Shown: positions 1-9,445, numbered from the stretch's first letter. The stretch: DNA of 27,445 nt from Plantago elongata (GCA_036897095.1 JAYMSP010001955.1:1-27445); one strand, 5' to 3'. Notes: generated by a model from the letters alone, not told the origin. Made by a program: numbers and translations.

Positions 1-36
1 CCAAACTCTTTTCTTTTGCTGTTATCTGGACCAATA
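1..36 (+). repeat. 3' tip of an LTR (upstream copy)
   Basis: This stretch matches the last bases of the LTR that ends at 8984: a pyrimidine-rich CTCTTTTCTTTTG segment, then TTATCTGGACCAA. The terminal dinucleotide context reads CAATA here and CAACA at 8984, so the tip has mutated. The sequence right after it (AGGTGTATTTCCC) matches the start of the internal region of the second element, which places the LTR/internal boundary at about 36. The rest of the LTR lies outside the window. Confidence 0.6.
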
Positions 37-38
37 AG

Positions 39-494
39 GTGTATTTCCCACTGTACCATTCTAAGGATATAGGGATGATGCAGAGACTAGCAAGGCTGCT
101 AAAATCGGTTTTGAAAGCCAATGGGGCTTGAAATGATATTGGCTATTGTGCTATCAGGAAGGTCCTCGTGTAACAATATAAGGAAGGACAAGAACGATGG
201 TGGAAAGCTAGAATTTCTTATAGCAATTATTAGAAGTGGAAGCAATCTCAAGCCACTGAAAAACTAAATGCCAGGGCTAGAAGAATCTTGGCCAGGAAGA
301 CTAAGCTTGCTGAAAAGCAAACTCAGAACCATAGCAGGTCTCTGAAGCCACCACGAGGAACACCAAGGAACACTCCAAGAAGGATAATCGATCTTAAATC
401 CAATGATTCTAGAATTCCTCCTTATGTTCCAAGTAGGCAAAAACTACTCCTAAGAGATTCATTAAAAAATGCATTCCCACAAAAGAACGTTTAG
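39..494 (+). pseudogene. gag remnant of copia-type element, unit A
   Basis: One reading frame runs from 39 to the stop at 492, interrupted by in-frame stops at 129, 171 and 231. It encodes a basic, Arg/Lys/Gln-rich protein (motifs such as QYKEGQERWWKARISYSNY and SLKPPRGTPRNTPRR) directly upstream of the protease. Position and composition fit the C-terminal part of a Ty1/copia Gag polyprotein, which packages element RNA in virus-like particles. I cannot find the expected CCHC zinc knuckle, and the coding part that normally precedes it is missing or unrecognisable. The frame starts immediately after the LTR tip, which leaves no room for a normal leader. A second copy lies at 8987-9445. The gag call is inferred from position. 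Confidence 0.55.
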
Positions 495-499
495 TCTAG

Positions 500-960
500 A
501 TGGTTCTGTTTCTGAGGCTCGAACCTAACTCATGTTTCTGTTTTGTGCAGAACTTTTCTTGGACTAAGGCTCAATGGCTATTTGATAGTGGATGCGGGGA
601 GCACATGACAGAAGACAAAGCAAACTTGGCCGATTATAGAGTATGCAATTCTAGACCAAACATCAGGTTTGCCGGAGGTGAATTAAATCCTTCCATAAGA
701 TTTAGCGACGTCAAATTGGGATACCTTACAATCTCTGAAGTATTACATGTTAAAGGTTTGAAATATAATCTTCTGAGCATGAGCCAGTTGCAGATAGGGG
801 ATATTCGGTGAAGATAAAATCAAAATTCTACAAATTGATTGACTATGAATCAAAGCAGACAGTCTTGGTTGCTCGACGGAAAGGAAGTCTATTTGTCGCT
901 AATTGAACATCCGCCACAACTGAAAAATGTCTCATGGTGAGTCAATCACGTCACACTGAA
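500..960 (+). pseudogene. Copia retropepsin-like protease region, unit A
   Basis: The open stretch 500-811 contains WLFDSGCGEHMTED, the copia aspartic protease active-site motif (DSG followed by C..HMT), and then LHVKGLKYNLLSMSQL, the conserved C-terminal protease block. The domain would cleave the Gag-Pol polyprotein inside virus-like particles. The catalytic Asp and the SG are intact. The frame is lost after 811, in the segment corresponding to DRGYSV, and 812-960 is readable only as broken fragments leading to the integrase. The paralogous copy at 9497-9790 helps fix the homologous frame. Confidence 0.85.
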
Positions 961-963
961 GAA

Positions 964-1740
964 CACTAGTTATGGCACAAGAGAATGAGTCACTTGAATT
1001 TCAAAACTCTGAACAAACTTTCCAAGAAGGATTTAGTGGTTGGATAACCTAAAACAACTTTAAGAAATGACGGAGTTTGCTCTGCTTGTCAATTGGGGAA
1101 ACAATTCAAAACCTCTTTCAAGTCCAAAACCAGACATTCATGTGTTAGACAATTGCAACTATTACACATGGATCTTTTTGAATTATCTGTAACTAGTTAT
1201 GCATGCAATAAGTATAATCTAGTTGTTGTAGATGACTTCTCTAGGTTTACCTGGGTTGTCTTTCTGAAACAAAAAATCTGATGCTAAGGTGGAGATACCA
1301 AACTTGATGAATAAGCTTGAAGTCATGAAAAATGATAAGGTATATGCAATCAAAACAAACCATGGTAATGAATTTGTCAACCAGTACATAAAAAAGTTTT
1401 GTAACTTCAAAGGTATACAACATCAACTATCTTCTGTAAGGACACCACAAAAAAATGGTGTTGCTGAAAGGAAGAATAGGACCCTTAAAGAAGCTGCAAG
1501 GAAAATGTTAGCTAACACTGAAATAAGTGAAATTTATTGGGTTGAAGCTGTAAATACAACATGCTACACTCAGAAAAGATGCTTGATAAACAAACGCCAT
1601 GACAAAACTGCTTATGAGATTTTTGTTGGTAGACCCCCCTAATATCAAACATCTTAAAGTGTTTGGTTGTAGATGTTTTGTTGTATACAATGAAAAAGAA
1701 TATTTGAGAACATTTCAACCGAAATCAGATGTGTATTTCT
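964..1740 (+). pseudogene. Copia integrase (GAG-pre-integrase and rve core), unit A
   Basis: From about 970 one frame reads WHKRMSHLNFKTLNKLSKK and CSACQLGKQ, the zinc-binding GAG-pre-integrase module; a TAA at 1045 interrupts it. The DDE core follows, with HMDLFE (first Asp), VVVDDFSRFTWVVFLKQK, and RTPQKNGVAERKNRTL (the Glu). The second catalytic Asp, expected in RTDHGTEF, reads KTNHGNEF (D to N). A one-base expansion of an A run near 1275 shifts the frame, and extra Cs near 1637 shift it again before the conserved KHLKVFGCRCFV block. Integrase would insert element cDNA into host DNA; this copy cannot be active. Confidence 0.9.
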
Positions 1741-2348
1741 TGTATTTTCTATGAATAGCAAACTCTATAGAGTATACAACAAGAGAACAAAGAAGATTGA
1801 AGAATCAATTCATGTGGTATTATGTGAAGGAAGCAAGAAAATACCCCTTGATGAAGAACTCTCAGACAGGTTTGAAAAACTTATGATTAAGGGTTCTGAA
1901 GAAGAACCCTCTAACAGGAGAAACTCCGTCATTAATATAGAGGATGAGTCTGACGAAGAAAAGAATGATGTGCCTAGTAACAACCAGATGACTCTTAGAC
2001 ATGATGAAGAATTTCCTATGATAATTCCAGAAATAGAAACTGAGAATATTCATAGTAGAGACCTTTATGGGAATGACCCTTATGAAAGTCGTGTTGCAGA
2101 AATCTCTCACACTGAATAAGTGTCTGATACTTACCGCACTTATAGTGAACAAAATATCACTGATACTGAAGAACTATCAAGTCATAATCGTAGTGATTCA
2201 CATTGAGATCACGACGATAGTGTACCTACTAGTTCAAAACCTATAATGAAATGGATTTGAGATCATCCTATAAAGGATGTGATTGGTCCCATTGATCAAG
2301 GTGTTACAACTAGGAAAGCAACACAGAAAATGCTAATTATCTCTTTGT
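1741..2348 (+). pseudogene. Acidic linker of Pol between integrase and RT, unit A
   Basis: The open stretch 1751-2119 starts with KLYRVYNKRTKKIEESIHVV, the usual end of copia integrase, and continues as a Glu/Asp/Ser-rich linker with INIEDESDEEKND. Such acidic spacers between integrase and RT are typical of Sirevirus-like copia elements. In-frame stops follow after ISHTE (2117) and near 2202, and the stretch up to 2348 (MKWI, then a TGA in place of Arg, [13 protein letters not shown]) is the usual pre-RT segment. No catalytic role is expected. Confidence 0.75.
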
Positions 2349-3165
2349 ATGTTTTATCTCAAACTTGAACCTAAAATTATTGGAGATGCATTAAAGGATC
2401 ACGACTGGATCTCTACAATGCAAGAAGAGTTGGATCAATTTGAGAGAAACAAGATCTGGAAACTAGTCCCATTTGTAGAAGGAATATATGTGATTGGAAT
2501 TAAGTTGGTTTTCAGAAATAAAATGAATGAGTTTGGTGAAATAACTAGGAACAAGGCTAGGTTGGTTTCCAATGAATTTACCCAGACTGAAGACTTAGAT
2601 TTTGATGAGTCATATGCACCAGTTGCATGATTGGTGCAATCAGACTATTTCTAGTCTTTGCAGGTCCTAATGACTTTAAAGTTTACTAAATGGATGTCAA
2701 AAGTGCATGTCTGAATGGTGAACTTGCAGAGGAAGTCTATGTTGATCAACCACCAGGCTTTGATGTTTTCTCAGAAGGTAGAATGGTCTATAAGTTACAT
2801 AAATCTCTATATGGACTGAAACATGCTCCAAGAGAATGGTATGACACTTTGGCTAAATATCTTCTGGAAAGTGGTTTTAAGAAAGGTGAAGTTGATAAAA
2901 CTTTATTTACTTTAAATCATGAAGGGAAACTACTTTTATTTCAAGTATATGTTGTTGATATTATATTTTGATCTAAAGACAAGCAACTTTATGATGACTT
3001 TGCGAATCTCATGAAAAGTAAATTTGAGATGAGCATAATGGGAGAACTGAACTATTTCCTAGGATTGCAAGTCAAGCAACTCAATGATAGAATATTTATT
3101 AGTCAAACAAAGTATGCAAATGATATGCTCATCAAGTTCAATCTAAAAAAAGAAGGCTAAGATAG
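2349..3165 (+). pseudogene. Copia reverse transcriptase (RVT_2), unit A
   Basis: RT hallmarks appear in order: [24 protein letters not shown]-like [53 protein letters not shown] (catalytic Asp present), [15 protein letters not shown], and GELNYFLGLQV. The YVDD active-site box reads YVVDIIF followed by a TGA at 2969, so one catalytic Asp and the next Gly are lost. Small deletions near 2625-2690 break the frame in the ARFDAIR region. Homology ends at about 3165, where a deletion has removed the connection and RNase H. RVT_2 normally copies element RNA into DNA. Confidence 0.92.
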
Positions 3166-3205
3166 CTATGAACATAGGAACCAAAATGACTTATTGAATA
3201 AAGTA

Positions 3206-3953
3206 ATCCAGAGAGGCGAGTTGTTATATAGTCCATAGTATAAATACTACGGACATGTCAATATCCAGTGGTAATTTCTGAAAGGGGAACTTAGAAAACC
3301 ATTTTAGTCATGAAGTATGGGGGAACAAATAGTCCTACAAAGTACATATTTCTAAGAGTCAAACATGTCTAGGGTTTTGTATTTTTTTACCATTTTTATG
3401 ATAAGTAACATAAAACAAGACTTTCTCTCTGAGTGATAAGACCAAAAGTTGTATTCTCTCAAAATAACAGTGACTTACGGATATGTATTGTCAAAATTAA
3501 TTAAGTGGACATGGGAACATTTGTTGATTGATATCATTGCAAAGATATTCAACTATAGCCCTTGATGAAAAAACATTTTATCTCAACGTGTCAGATTAAA
3601 ACTTGACAAGTAATGTCTGTTGAAAATAAAATCATGGCCCAGTAAGCATTAAATGCAAAGTAAAACCGTGTACCATGCAGATGCAGTTTGCATAGTTACA
3701 AATACAAAATTTCTATATGTATGTTGTATCTATGTTTTTTTTACCTGCTACATATAAAGGATTTTCGTCAGAGACAAACACTTTTGCCAAATTCAAATTT
3801 TATCTTGCATCAAAACAGCAAAACTCTTTATGTTTTCTGAAAATCCTTCTATTAATCATATGTTCCTTGTTTAGTCTTCTGAAAAGATATACTAAATTCT
3901 CCCGAATTCAAACACTCACATCGATTACCTTACTCACAAACTCTATATAAGAG
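3206..3953 (+). other. Untranslated spacer after pol, unit A
   Basis: This stretch of about 750 bp has no coding sequence I can support. It is colinear with 12807-13565 in unit B. It begins at AATCCAGAGAGGC, the point where both copies realign after the RNase H deletion in A. It contains purine-rich tracts (GAAAGGGGAAC near 3278; ATGGGGGAAC with a G5 run at 3319-3323) that could be polypurine-tract relics, and it ends in a leader with a TATA-like box about 200 bp before the next start codon. The short frame at 3717-3950 is not conserved in sense between the copies, so I do not call it a gene. Confidence 0.6.
3753..3759 (+). promoter_or_regulatory. TATA-like box before the gene downstream of pol, unit A
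   Basis: TATAAAG lies about 200 bp upstream of the ATG at 3954. The homologous position in unit B has TATATAAG (13366-13373), so an AT-rich TATA-like element is kept in both copies. It could drive a subgenomic transcript of the downstream gene. This is inferred from sequence only. Confidence 0.35.
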
Positions 3954-5676
3954 ATGACTCCTAGAAAGACCTCCTCCAAGAACTCTGTTTCTACTTCTTC
4001 TGCTGAAAATCAAGTAGAAAAAGAGTTGCATGTGTTGAATAAACACTTGCTGGGTTATGTCAACCCTGAGGACTGGACCTCCAGCTTCAAAATTAACTGG
4101 GGTGCTCACATGGTTGAAAAATACCTAAGTGTTGCTATTTCCTCCACTCCATATAGGACCTTTGTGGTGAAAATGCTTGCAAAAGCTCACATCAAAAAAT
4201 TTCTAAGTGCTGCTCCTGGTGGCTTGTCACCACTAGATGTCTTAGAATTTTACAATTGTTCCAAGGTCTACACCCGGACTGTGAACGACATTGAAGAAAC
4301 GTTCATCAAGTTAAAGGTTCAAGGTATAGAAATATATCTTGATTGTGACAGTTTCTGCAAACTTCCGTCTCAAGAATCGTGGTAACAATTTTGAAATCAA
4401 CACGAGAGACAAGGCTCTGAATGACATTGTCAGTGTACTATATGAAGAAGCTGCAAATGACAAAATTGAGAACTGTCCATCCACGTTCATATTGGAAGAT
4501 ATAAGGACCAGATATCTCTTTGAGCACTGGAATGTGCTTGCCAGTATCTTGCATCGTTGCTTCGATTGAAACAAAGGAGGCATAGACAAGATAATTCTGG
4601 AACGATGGAAGATTATGAGCATTCTCCAGAAAGAACTGAATGATAGGGAAAAACTCTTTAATTGGGGGAAGTACACAGTCATGAAATTTTTGAATAGGGT
4701 CAAGGAGTTTGAGCCCAAGGTAGTCAAAGGCAGTGCTGATACCAAAGCCAATATGCACTATTCCCTGAAAATTTGCTATCTTATGGAGAAATGTGGAGTT
4801 GTGCTCAGAGAGCACATGGATATCACAGTGACCAATAGTATGTACAAGCATGCTTGTGAGGAAGCCTTGAAAAAGGCTGCCAAGGACGAGATGGTTGCTT
4901 AGGGAGAAGGGGTTTCTGAAGAAATTCAGGTTGGGGTCCAAGTCGCTAAGAAATTAAGGAACAAGAAGCCTAGGGCCAAAAAGAGTGTGCAAGTCTTACT
5001 TGTTGACACACTTCCATCAGAAAGGACAACAAAAAATGTTGAAGCCCAACAACCCCTTCCCATCCAGAAAGACTCCAGCTCAGAAAGGAGATCTATAAGC
5101 TTAGGCAAGATGCCAGAGCTGTCCGTGAATGACCTAAACGACATTGATGAGTCTGTCCCAGACTTTAGTGGAGACTCAAAATACGACCTCCCACTCCAAG
5201 AGGTTCTCAAAAGATCATGGAAGAGACTCATGGTGGAGCCTCTAGCTCATCTCCACTACCGAAAAGAGCTAAAGTTGTAGAGAATGCAACTAAAGAGAAT
5301 TCGGTTGATGTTGTCACACACCAACTAAAGAGAATTCGGTTGATGTTTTCACACACCAACTAAAGAGAATTCGGTTGATGTTGTCACACACCAACAGGTA
5401 GAAGAAGGCTTGGCGGTGAATGACATAGTGCTGGAAGATATTGATAATGCTTCCACACTCGAGTTGCCAGCAAACTTCATTGCTGAAGAAATTCCTGCAA
5501 CTGTGCAGGTTCCTGAATTCTCTGATAGGGATCTAACTGAGATGAGTATTCAGGGTGATCAAGTATAGGAAAGGTCCGAAGTACCAGAAACTTCAAACAA
5601 AGATGTGGATGCTGATCAACAACACATCATAGAATCTCCACCAGTGGATGAGGCCAATCTGTCTGAAGGTATTCAA
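3954..5676 (+). pseudogene. Gene downstream of pol, first exon, unit A (envelope-like position)
   Basis: The ATG at 3954 (AAGAGATGACTCCTAGAAAG) is shared with unit B (13566). The product begins with a Ser/Thr/Lys-rich tail, then a globular region (DWTSSFKINWGAHMVEKYLS, KMLAKAHIKKFLSAAPGG). A frameshift near 4345 moves coding to the frame of 4339-4569 (RYLFEHWNVLASILHRCFD), and coding continues through 4615-4902 (LFNWGKYTVMKFLNRVKEF) into a Lys/Ser/Asp-rich region (MPELSVNDLNDID). It is not gag or pol. From memory, the layout resembles repeat-associated proteins of Gesneriaceae and other Lamiales; the function is unknown. In Sirevirus-like elements this slot holds an envelope-like ORF, but I see no signal peptide or membrane helix. 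Stops include 4567, 4900 and 5278. Confidence 0.6.
5287..5391 (+). repeat. Triplicated 35-bp tandem repeat in exon 1, unit A
   Basis: Three head-to-tail 35-bp units begin at 5287, 5322 and 5357, each starting CAACTAAAGAGAATTCGGTT. They differ by about one base (TTGTC against TTTTC). Unit B has a single equivalent near 14895-14930. Because 35 is not a multiple of three and two extra units add 70 bp, the expansion shifts the reading frame of the gene. Confidence 0.95.
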
Positions 5677-6574
5677 GTGGCATAATGGTTTATCTCTAAC
5701 TTGTAAGCATTTTATGTTAACTTTTTACTCATATAACTTTTCTATTAGAGGCCAATATGGAGAAACAAACACTGGGGGAAGCCAGTGTGCCTAACTTTAT
5801 GAATGAAGATGTGGTTCCACAAACCTCAGAACACATGGAAACTGAGCCTGTGATACATGTAATTGATTATTTTTGAAAAGAAATAATTTGATTTAAATAA
5901 GTTTCTAAGTGTGGTCTTAACACTTCATTCTTTGTCTTTATGTACATGCTCAAACTGAGGAAGAAGGTGAAGTGGTACCAATACCACAAGAACAAGTCAT
6001 TCGAGAGACTGCAAAGTCTTTTGAGTAATTTACTTCTAAGCCTTCTGTTGAGAAGGTATATAAAAGTAGAATCGACTTCCTTTCAAAATGACATGTAATA
6101 AATCACTACTTAATCAAATTCAATGTTTCTTCTTTTAGATTCAAACAAAGAACATGTCGATGGAGAAACCAACGCGACATCTCCATCACACATGGATGTT
6201 GATAATACCGACAGGCAAAATCTCCAGAAAAGGTGCCAGAAACCAACATTTCTGGGTAAGTTGTTGATACTGATCTTCCAATTACGGAAGTAAGTGATAC
6301 CTCAGTCATCAATATTGTTCTGTCTGAACATATCTTTTCTAATCAAACCCATAACTTGAATTTTGATTTTAATTCTCAGGCTCAAGAAAAAAGAAAGGTT
6401 GATGAGGAAAGTGCTACTCCTCTCAACACGGTATATGAAGCAAACATTACTCCAGAAGTTCAATCAAATGAGCCTAATGTTGCTACACAGCTATGCTCAA
6501 AAAGACATGAACATATCTATTCTCAGATAACTACAAGTGGTTTGAATAAAACTAACTTGAACACTTTATTTCAG
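5677..6574 (+). pseudogene. Gene downstream of pol, small phase-0 exons and introns, unit A
   Basis: Aligned to unit B, this part splits into introns 5677-5750, 5859-5947, 6056-6138, 6290-6379 and 6491-6574. The exons between them are 5751-5858 (36 codons), 5948-6055 (36 codons), 6139-6289 (shortened by indels) and 6380-6490 (37 codons). Introns 3 and 4 keep good signals (GAAG/GTATAT to CTTTTAG; GGAA/GTAAGTG to TTCTCAG). Intron 2 has lost its acceptor (ACAT in place of ACAG at 5945-5947) and intron 5 has lost its donor (CT in place of GT at 6491). Exons start with an Ala-Gln or Val/Ile-Gln pair. The product is acidic and low in complexity. Confidence 0.5.
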
Positions 6575-7947
6575 GCTCAAGTTGTAATACTAGTGATCGA
6601 TCTGGAAGCACCACTTGATCTACTGAAGGTTTTCTAGACAATAACCTTGAAGAGACATATCAAATGTTTCAGACAATGGCAAAAGCTCAGAAAATCCGAT
6701 CTCACAGAGCTTTCCAAGGTGATCGATAACAATGATAGACGAGTACGAGTGTTGGATCTGGAAAACTATGTCCATGCAATGTTCCCAACAGAGGATTACT
6801 CTCATTATACATTGATGCATGATGAATTCATATATGAAGTTGGTAAGAAATTGATGGATGCTTTTAATGTTGGATATGAAGACACCAGTAAGCAGACACT
6901 AGATCCAACTTTGCCAATGAACAAGAGGAAGTAAACGGGCGAATGATCACTCTTCCCATTGTGATTAGTCTTCTATCGAATGAAGAAGAGGAAACTGATG
7001 AGAATGATCTTGACACTTCATCTGAACATCATGAAGGAGGTGATAACAATCCATCTCACGATGAAGATGGTGATAGTCCAACACCAGGGACTGGTGGAAT
7101 GGCACAAGGAGGTGCAGGAATAGAGACTTCACCTACTCCAGACTCTACTCATAGAGACTCACCATCATCACCAAAATCACCACCACCAGCAGACCAAGAT
7201 GAAGACCAACAAGTCTCACAAGAACAAACTAAACATGCTACTTTACAAGTATACATTCAAGCCATTGAACATAGAGTTTTTAAGCTCAAGGATATGTTGG
7301 AAGAAGAGACAAGACTCAGTCTTGAGTACCAGTCTCAAATTGAAGCTAAGAAGGCCTAATTACTGAAAATTGAGGCATGCCAAGGAGCGGAAAGTCCTTG
7401 TTGAAAAGGTACAATTGAAGAAAGATATTGATGCCACGGCTGCAGAGTTGGACGCTCTGGTGACATTAGATACATAGCATGATGCTAAGGCTGCATCAGA
7501 GAGGCTTAAAATACCATCATCTCAGAAAGGCACCACCAAGGGTAAAGGTAAAATGGTTGCTGGCCTAGACTCCATTGATCAGGACGATTACATCTACGTG
7601 AGCACTAATGATGATGAGACACAGGACATGGCTCCAGAAGAGGATGCAATAGTTCTTTCACAATATAAGCGAGAGTTTCTTGCTCTCCATATCTTCTCTT
7701 TACCGGCCATCACTACTCGAGACGACAAATAATTGGGTAGAAGTGTTGTGTTTGCTCAATTGCTATCTGAGCTAGTAGAGCATGATTCCCAGGTCCTTAC
7801 ATTTCTCCCATCCGATGTAAAGCCAGTTGCTAAGAACTTAGTTCACAAAGCCACTAGCATTGCCTTATCACAGAAAGATCTAGGCATGGTTAGAGATGAA
7901 GACTGCTATAATGGCAAGAAGGCACAGGAGGAAGCTTACTATGGCAC
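6575..7947 (+). pseudogene. Gene downstream of pol, C-terminal part, unit A
   Basis: Open pieces are 6647-6934 (DLTELSKVIDNNDRRVRVLDLENYVHAMFP), 6943-7359 (acidic, then Pro/Ser/Thr-rich, then a helical Glu/Lys-rich coiled-coil-like part ending LEEETRLSLEYQSQIEAKKA) and 7733-7975 (VVFAQLLSELVEHDSQVL). The conserved blocks MVAGLDSIDQDD and LSQYKREFLALHIFSLPAITTRD lie in between, around 7553-7730. Each block recurs in order at 23362-24740. Homology to that copy stops near 7947, where unit A runs into LTR sequence, so the last third of the gene is missing. No enzyme motif is visible. Confidence 0.55.
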
Positions 7948-8104
7948 TCAGAAAGCTGAAGAAAGGTTTAAATAGAAAGTCTCTCAATGCATAGTCCTCT
8001 CTGAAAAATGAGAAAGGTACTTCTGAGTACTTATTTCGAGATATCAATGGATTGAATTTTGAGAATGTCTAGCGGATGCTATTCAAATGACTCTCATATT
8101 CATC

Positions 8105-8112
8105 TATAAATA
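8105..8112 (+). promoter_or_regulatory. TATA box of the LTR promoter
   Basis: TATAAATA sits in ATTCATCTATAAATATCACC, followed about 30 bp later by an A/C-rich stretch (AAATACACACACGAAC) typical of a plant transcription start. It lies about 880 bp upstream of the unit B gag remnant on the same strand, as expected for an LTR U3/R promoter. Confidence 0.65.
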
Positions 8113-8496
8113 TCACCACTTAGAAGCTGAGAAATACACACACGAACTATGCTCATATCTACTTATCAAGAAAGTATTCTCTCAAGCATCTCACTACCAG
8201 TTTCCAAGCTTGCTGTTGCGAATGAAAAGCTCGAAGAATCACTAGTAGTTCTAAGTGTCCTGAACCTATAACAAGAGATTGTTATTCGTGAAAGAGTTGA
8301 ACTTTCGGATACCATTTATGAAGCTCATTCTCTAGAACGGATACCAATTACTTGGGCTAGTAAAAGAGAACCTACCTTACATTGAATAAGTGTATCAAGT
8401 AGTGTTATCTTTTCTAAGCTCTCTGAAAATATAAATGAAAAGTTATACGAGAAGCTTTCCTGGCAATCAACTTATAACCAACACCATCAAGGCGTG

Positions 8497-8568
8497 GAGT
8501 ACATGAAGTACTTGATTTTGAAAATCAAGGAATAGCTCCAAGGTTATCTTGAGTACAAGAAGTACTTG
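8497..8568 (+). repeat. Direct repeat pair and perfect palindrome in the LTR
   Basis: GAGTACATGAAGTACTTG (8497-8514) recurs as GAGTACAAGAAGTACTTG (8551-8568), 17 of 18 bases identical and 54 bp apart. The first copy overlaps the perfect palindrome CTTGATTTTGAAAATCAAG (8511-8529), which has 9-bp arms around one base. These lie downstream of the TATA box, in the predicted leader or U5 part. They could be RNA hairpins or protein sites. Confidence 0.85.
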
Positions 8569-8713
8569 GCTCTAGAAGTTAGGGAACAACTCATGGTGAA
8601 CATTTGGTTGGGAACCATTTGTTTGTAGGGATCTTAGAATAGGATTAATTATAAGGAGAACTCAATTGTCTGTTCTAGTGAATTTCAGGTCTCAGATAGG
8701 CCGAGTGGACTAG

Positions 8714-8736
8714 TTGGAGGATTCCACCACCTCCAG
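8714..8736 (+). repeat. Short hairpin in the LTR 3' part
   Basis: TGGAGG (8715-8720) and CCTCCA (8730-8735) can pair around a 9-nt loop, directly downstream of GGCCGAGTGGACTAG. It is a possible RNA stem near the LTR poly(A) or U5 region; its significance is unknown. Confidence 0.5.
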
Positions 8737-8790
8737 ATACCACTATACTTGTTGTGTTATTTACTTATTATGTATTTTCATTCCAACATA

Positions 8791-8812
8791 ACACACACAC
8801 ACACACACACAC
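8791..8812 (+). repeat. (AC)11 microsatellite
   Basis: Eleven uninterrupted AC dinucleotides lie inside the LTR, just before the inverted arm that ends it. Confidence 0.97.
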
Positions 8813-8819
8813 ATTTATT

Positions 8820-8984
8820 ACTGCAAAGCACAAACACATTTATCTATCACTTAAGTCTTCCGCTATCTGAATATAAGTATCAGAAACCCAACATTTTATG
8901 AGAAATAGTGTTTATCGACAAAAGTTTGAAAAGATTATTAACCACCCCCCCTACTCTTTTCTTTTGTCGTTATCTGGACCAACA
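8820..8984 (-). repeat. LTR 3' arm, inverted copy of the LTR 5' arm
   Basis: Read on the minus strand this segment starts TGTTGGTCCAGATAACG and aligns along its whole length with 25904-26070, including the homopolymer (C7 at 8945-8951 against G9), CTTTTCAAACTTTTGT, GATAAACAC, TGATACTTATATTCAGA, GGAAGACTT and GATAGATAAATG. It therefore forms an inverted pair with the + strand LTR start. The tips point toward the internal region, as for LTR ends (TG...CA), not outward as in a DNA transposon. Confidence 0.85.
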
Positions 8985-8986
8985 AG

Positions 8987-9445
8987 ATGTATTTCTTACT
9001 GTACCATTCTATGGATACAGGGATGATAAAGAGACTAGTAAGGCTGCTGAAAATCGCGTTCAGAAAGCCAATGGTGCTTAAAAGGTATTGGCTATTGTGC
9101 TATCGGGAAGGTCCTCATTCAACAATATAAGGAAGGAAACAAACGATGGTGGAAAGCTAGAATTGCTTATAGCAATTATCAGAATTCGAAGCAATCCCAA
9201 GCCACATAAAAAACTGAATGCCAGGCCTAAGAATCTTGGTCTGGAAGACTAAGCTTGCTGAAAAGCAAACTCAGAAACCTGACAGGTCTCTGAAGCCACC
9301 ACGAGGAACACCAAGGAACACTCCAAGAAAAAAAACCGATCTGAAATCTAATGATTCTAGAATTGCTCCTTATATTCCAAGTAGACAAAAACCTACTCCT
9401 ATGAGATTCATTCAAAAAATGGATTCCCACAAGAAGAACGTTTAG
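8987..9445 (+). pseudogene. gag remnant, unit B
   Basis: This is the second copy of the gag-like region. It starts straight after the LTR end, shows a one-base shift relative to unit A near 9050, and is open from 9218 to 9445 with the basic SLKPPRGTPRNTPRK block. As in unit A, no CCHC knuckle is visible between this basic segment and the protease. Both copies also carry a splice-acceptor-like TTTTGTGCAG just before the protease (ending at about 9501 here and 550 in A); it may be chance. Confidence 0.55.

Larger units (their letters stand above)
7948..8984 (+). repeat. 5'-truncated LTR between units A and B
   Basis: This gap of about 1 kb holds no ORF. It looks like LTR: a TATA box (8105-8112) upstream of an A/C-rich start region, then a transcribed-region-like stretch, a T-rich U5-like segment (TTGTGTTATTTACTTATTATG), an AC microsatellite, and an end of GGACCAACA at 8984 immediately before gag. 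The normal 5' end (TGTTGGTCC..., as at 25904 and 27346) is absent, because unit A's gene joins LTR internal sequence near 7948. Only one copy of this LTR body is in the window, so the LTR assignment rests on position, TATA/gag order and the tips. Confidence 0.7.

Noticed and set aside
540-552. Intron acceptor (TTTTGTGCAG) between gag and protease, in both copies
   Set aside because: No matching donor or conserved intron body could be identified; the gag region is too decayed to decide.
3717-3950. Small ORF of 77 codons just before the ATG at 3954
   Set aside because: Unit B has indels that change the frame over the same leader, so there is no sign of protein conservation.
4311-5231. Minus-strand frames of 101-167 codons over the gene downstream of pol
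   Set aside because: The plus-strand reading is the one conserved between units A and B with protein-like blocks; the antisense frames are by-products.
8791-8812. AC repeat as a CRISPR-like or functional array
   Set aside because: It is a plain dinucleotide microsatellite in plant DNA; no spaced repeats are present.
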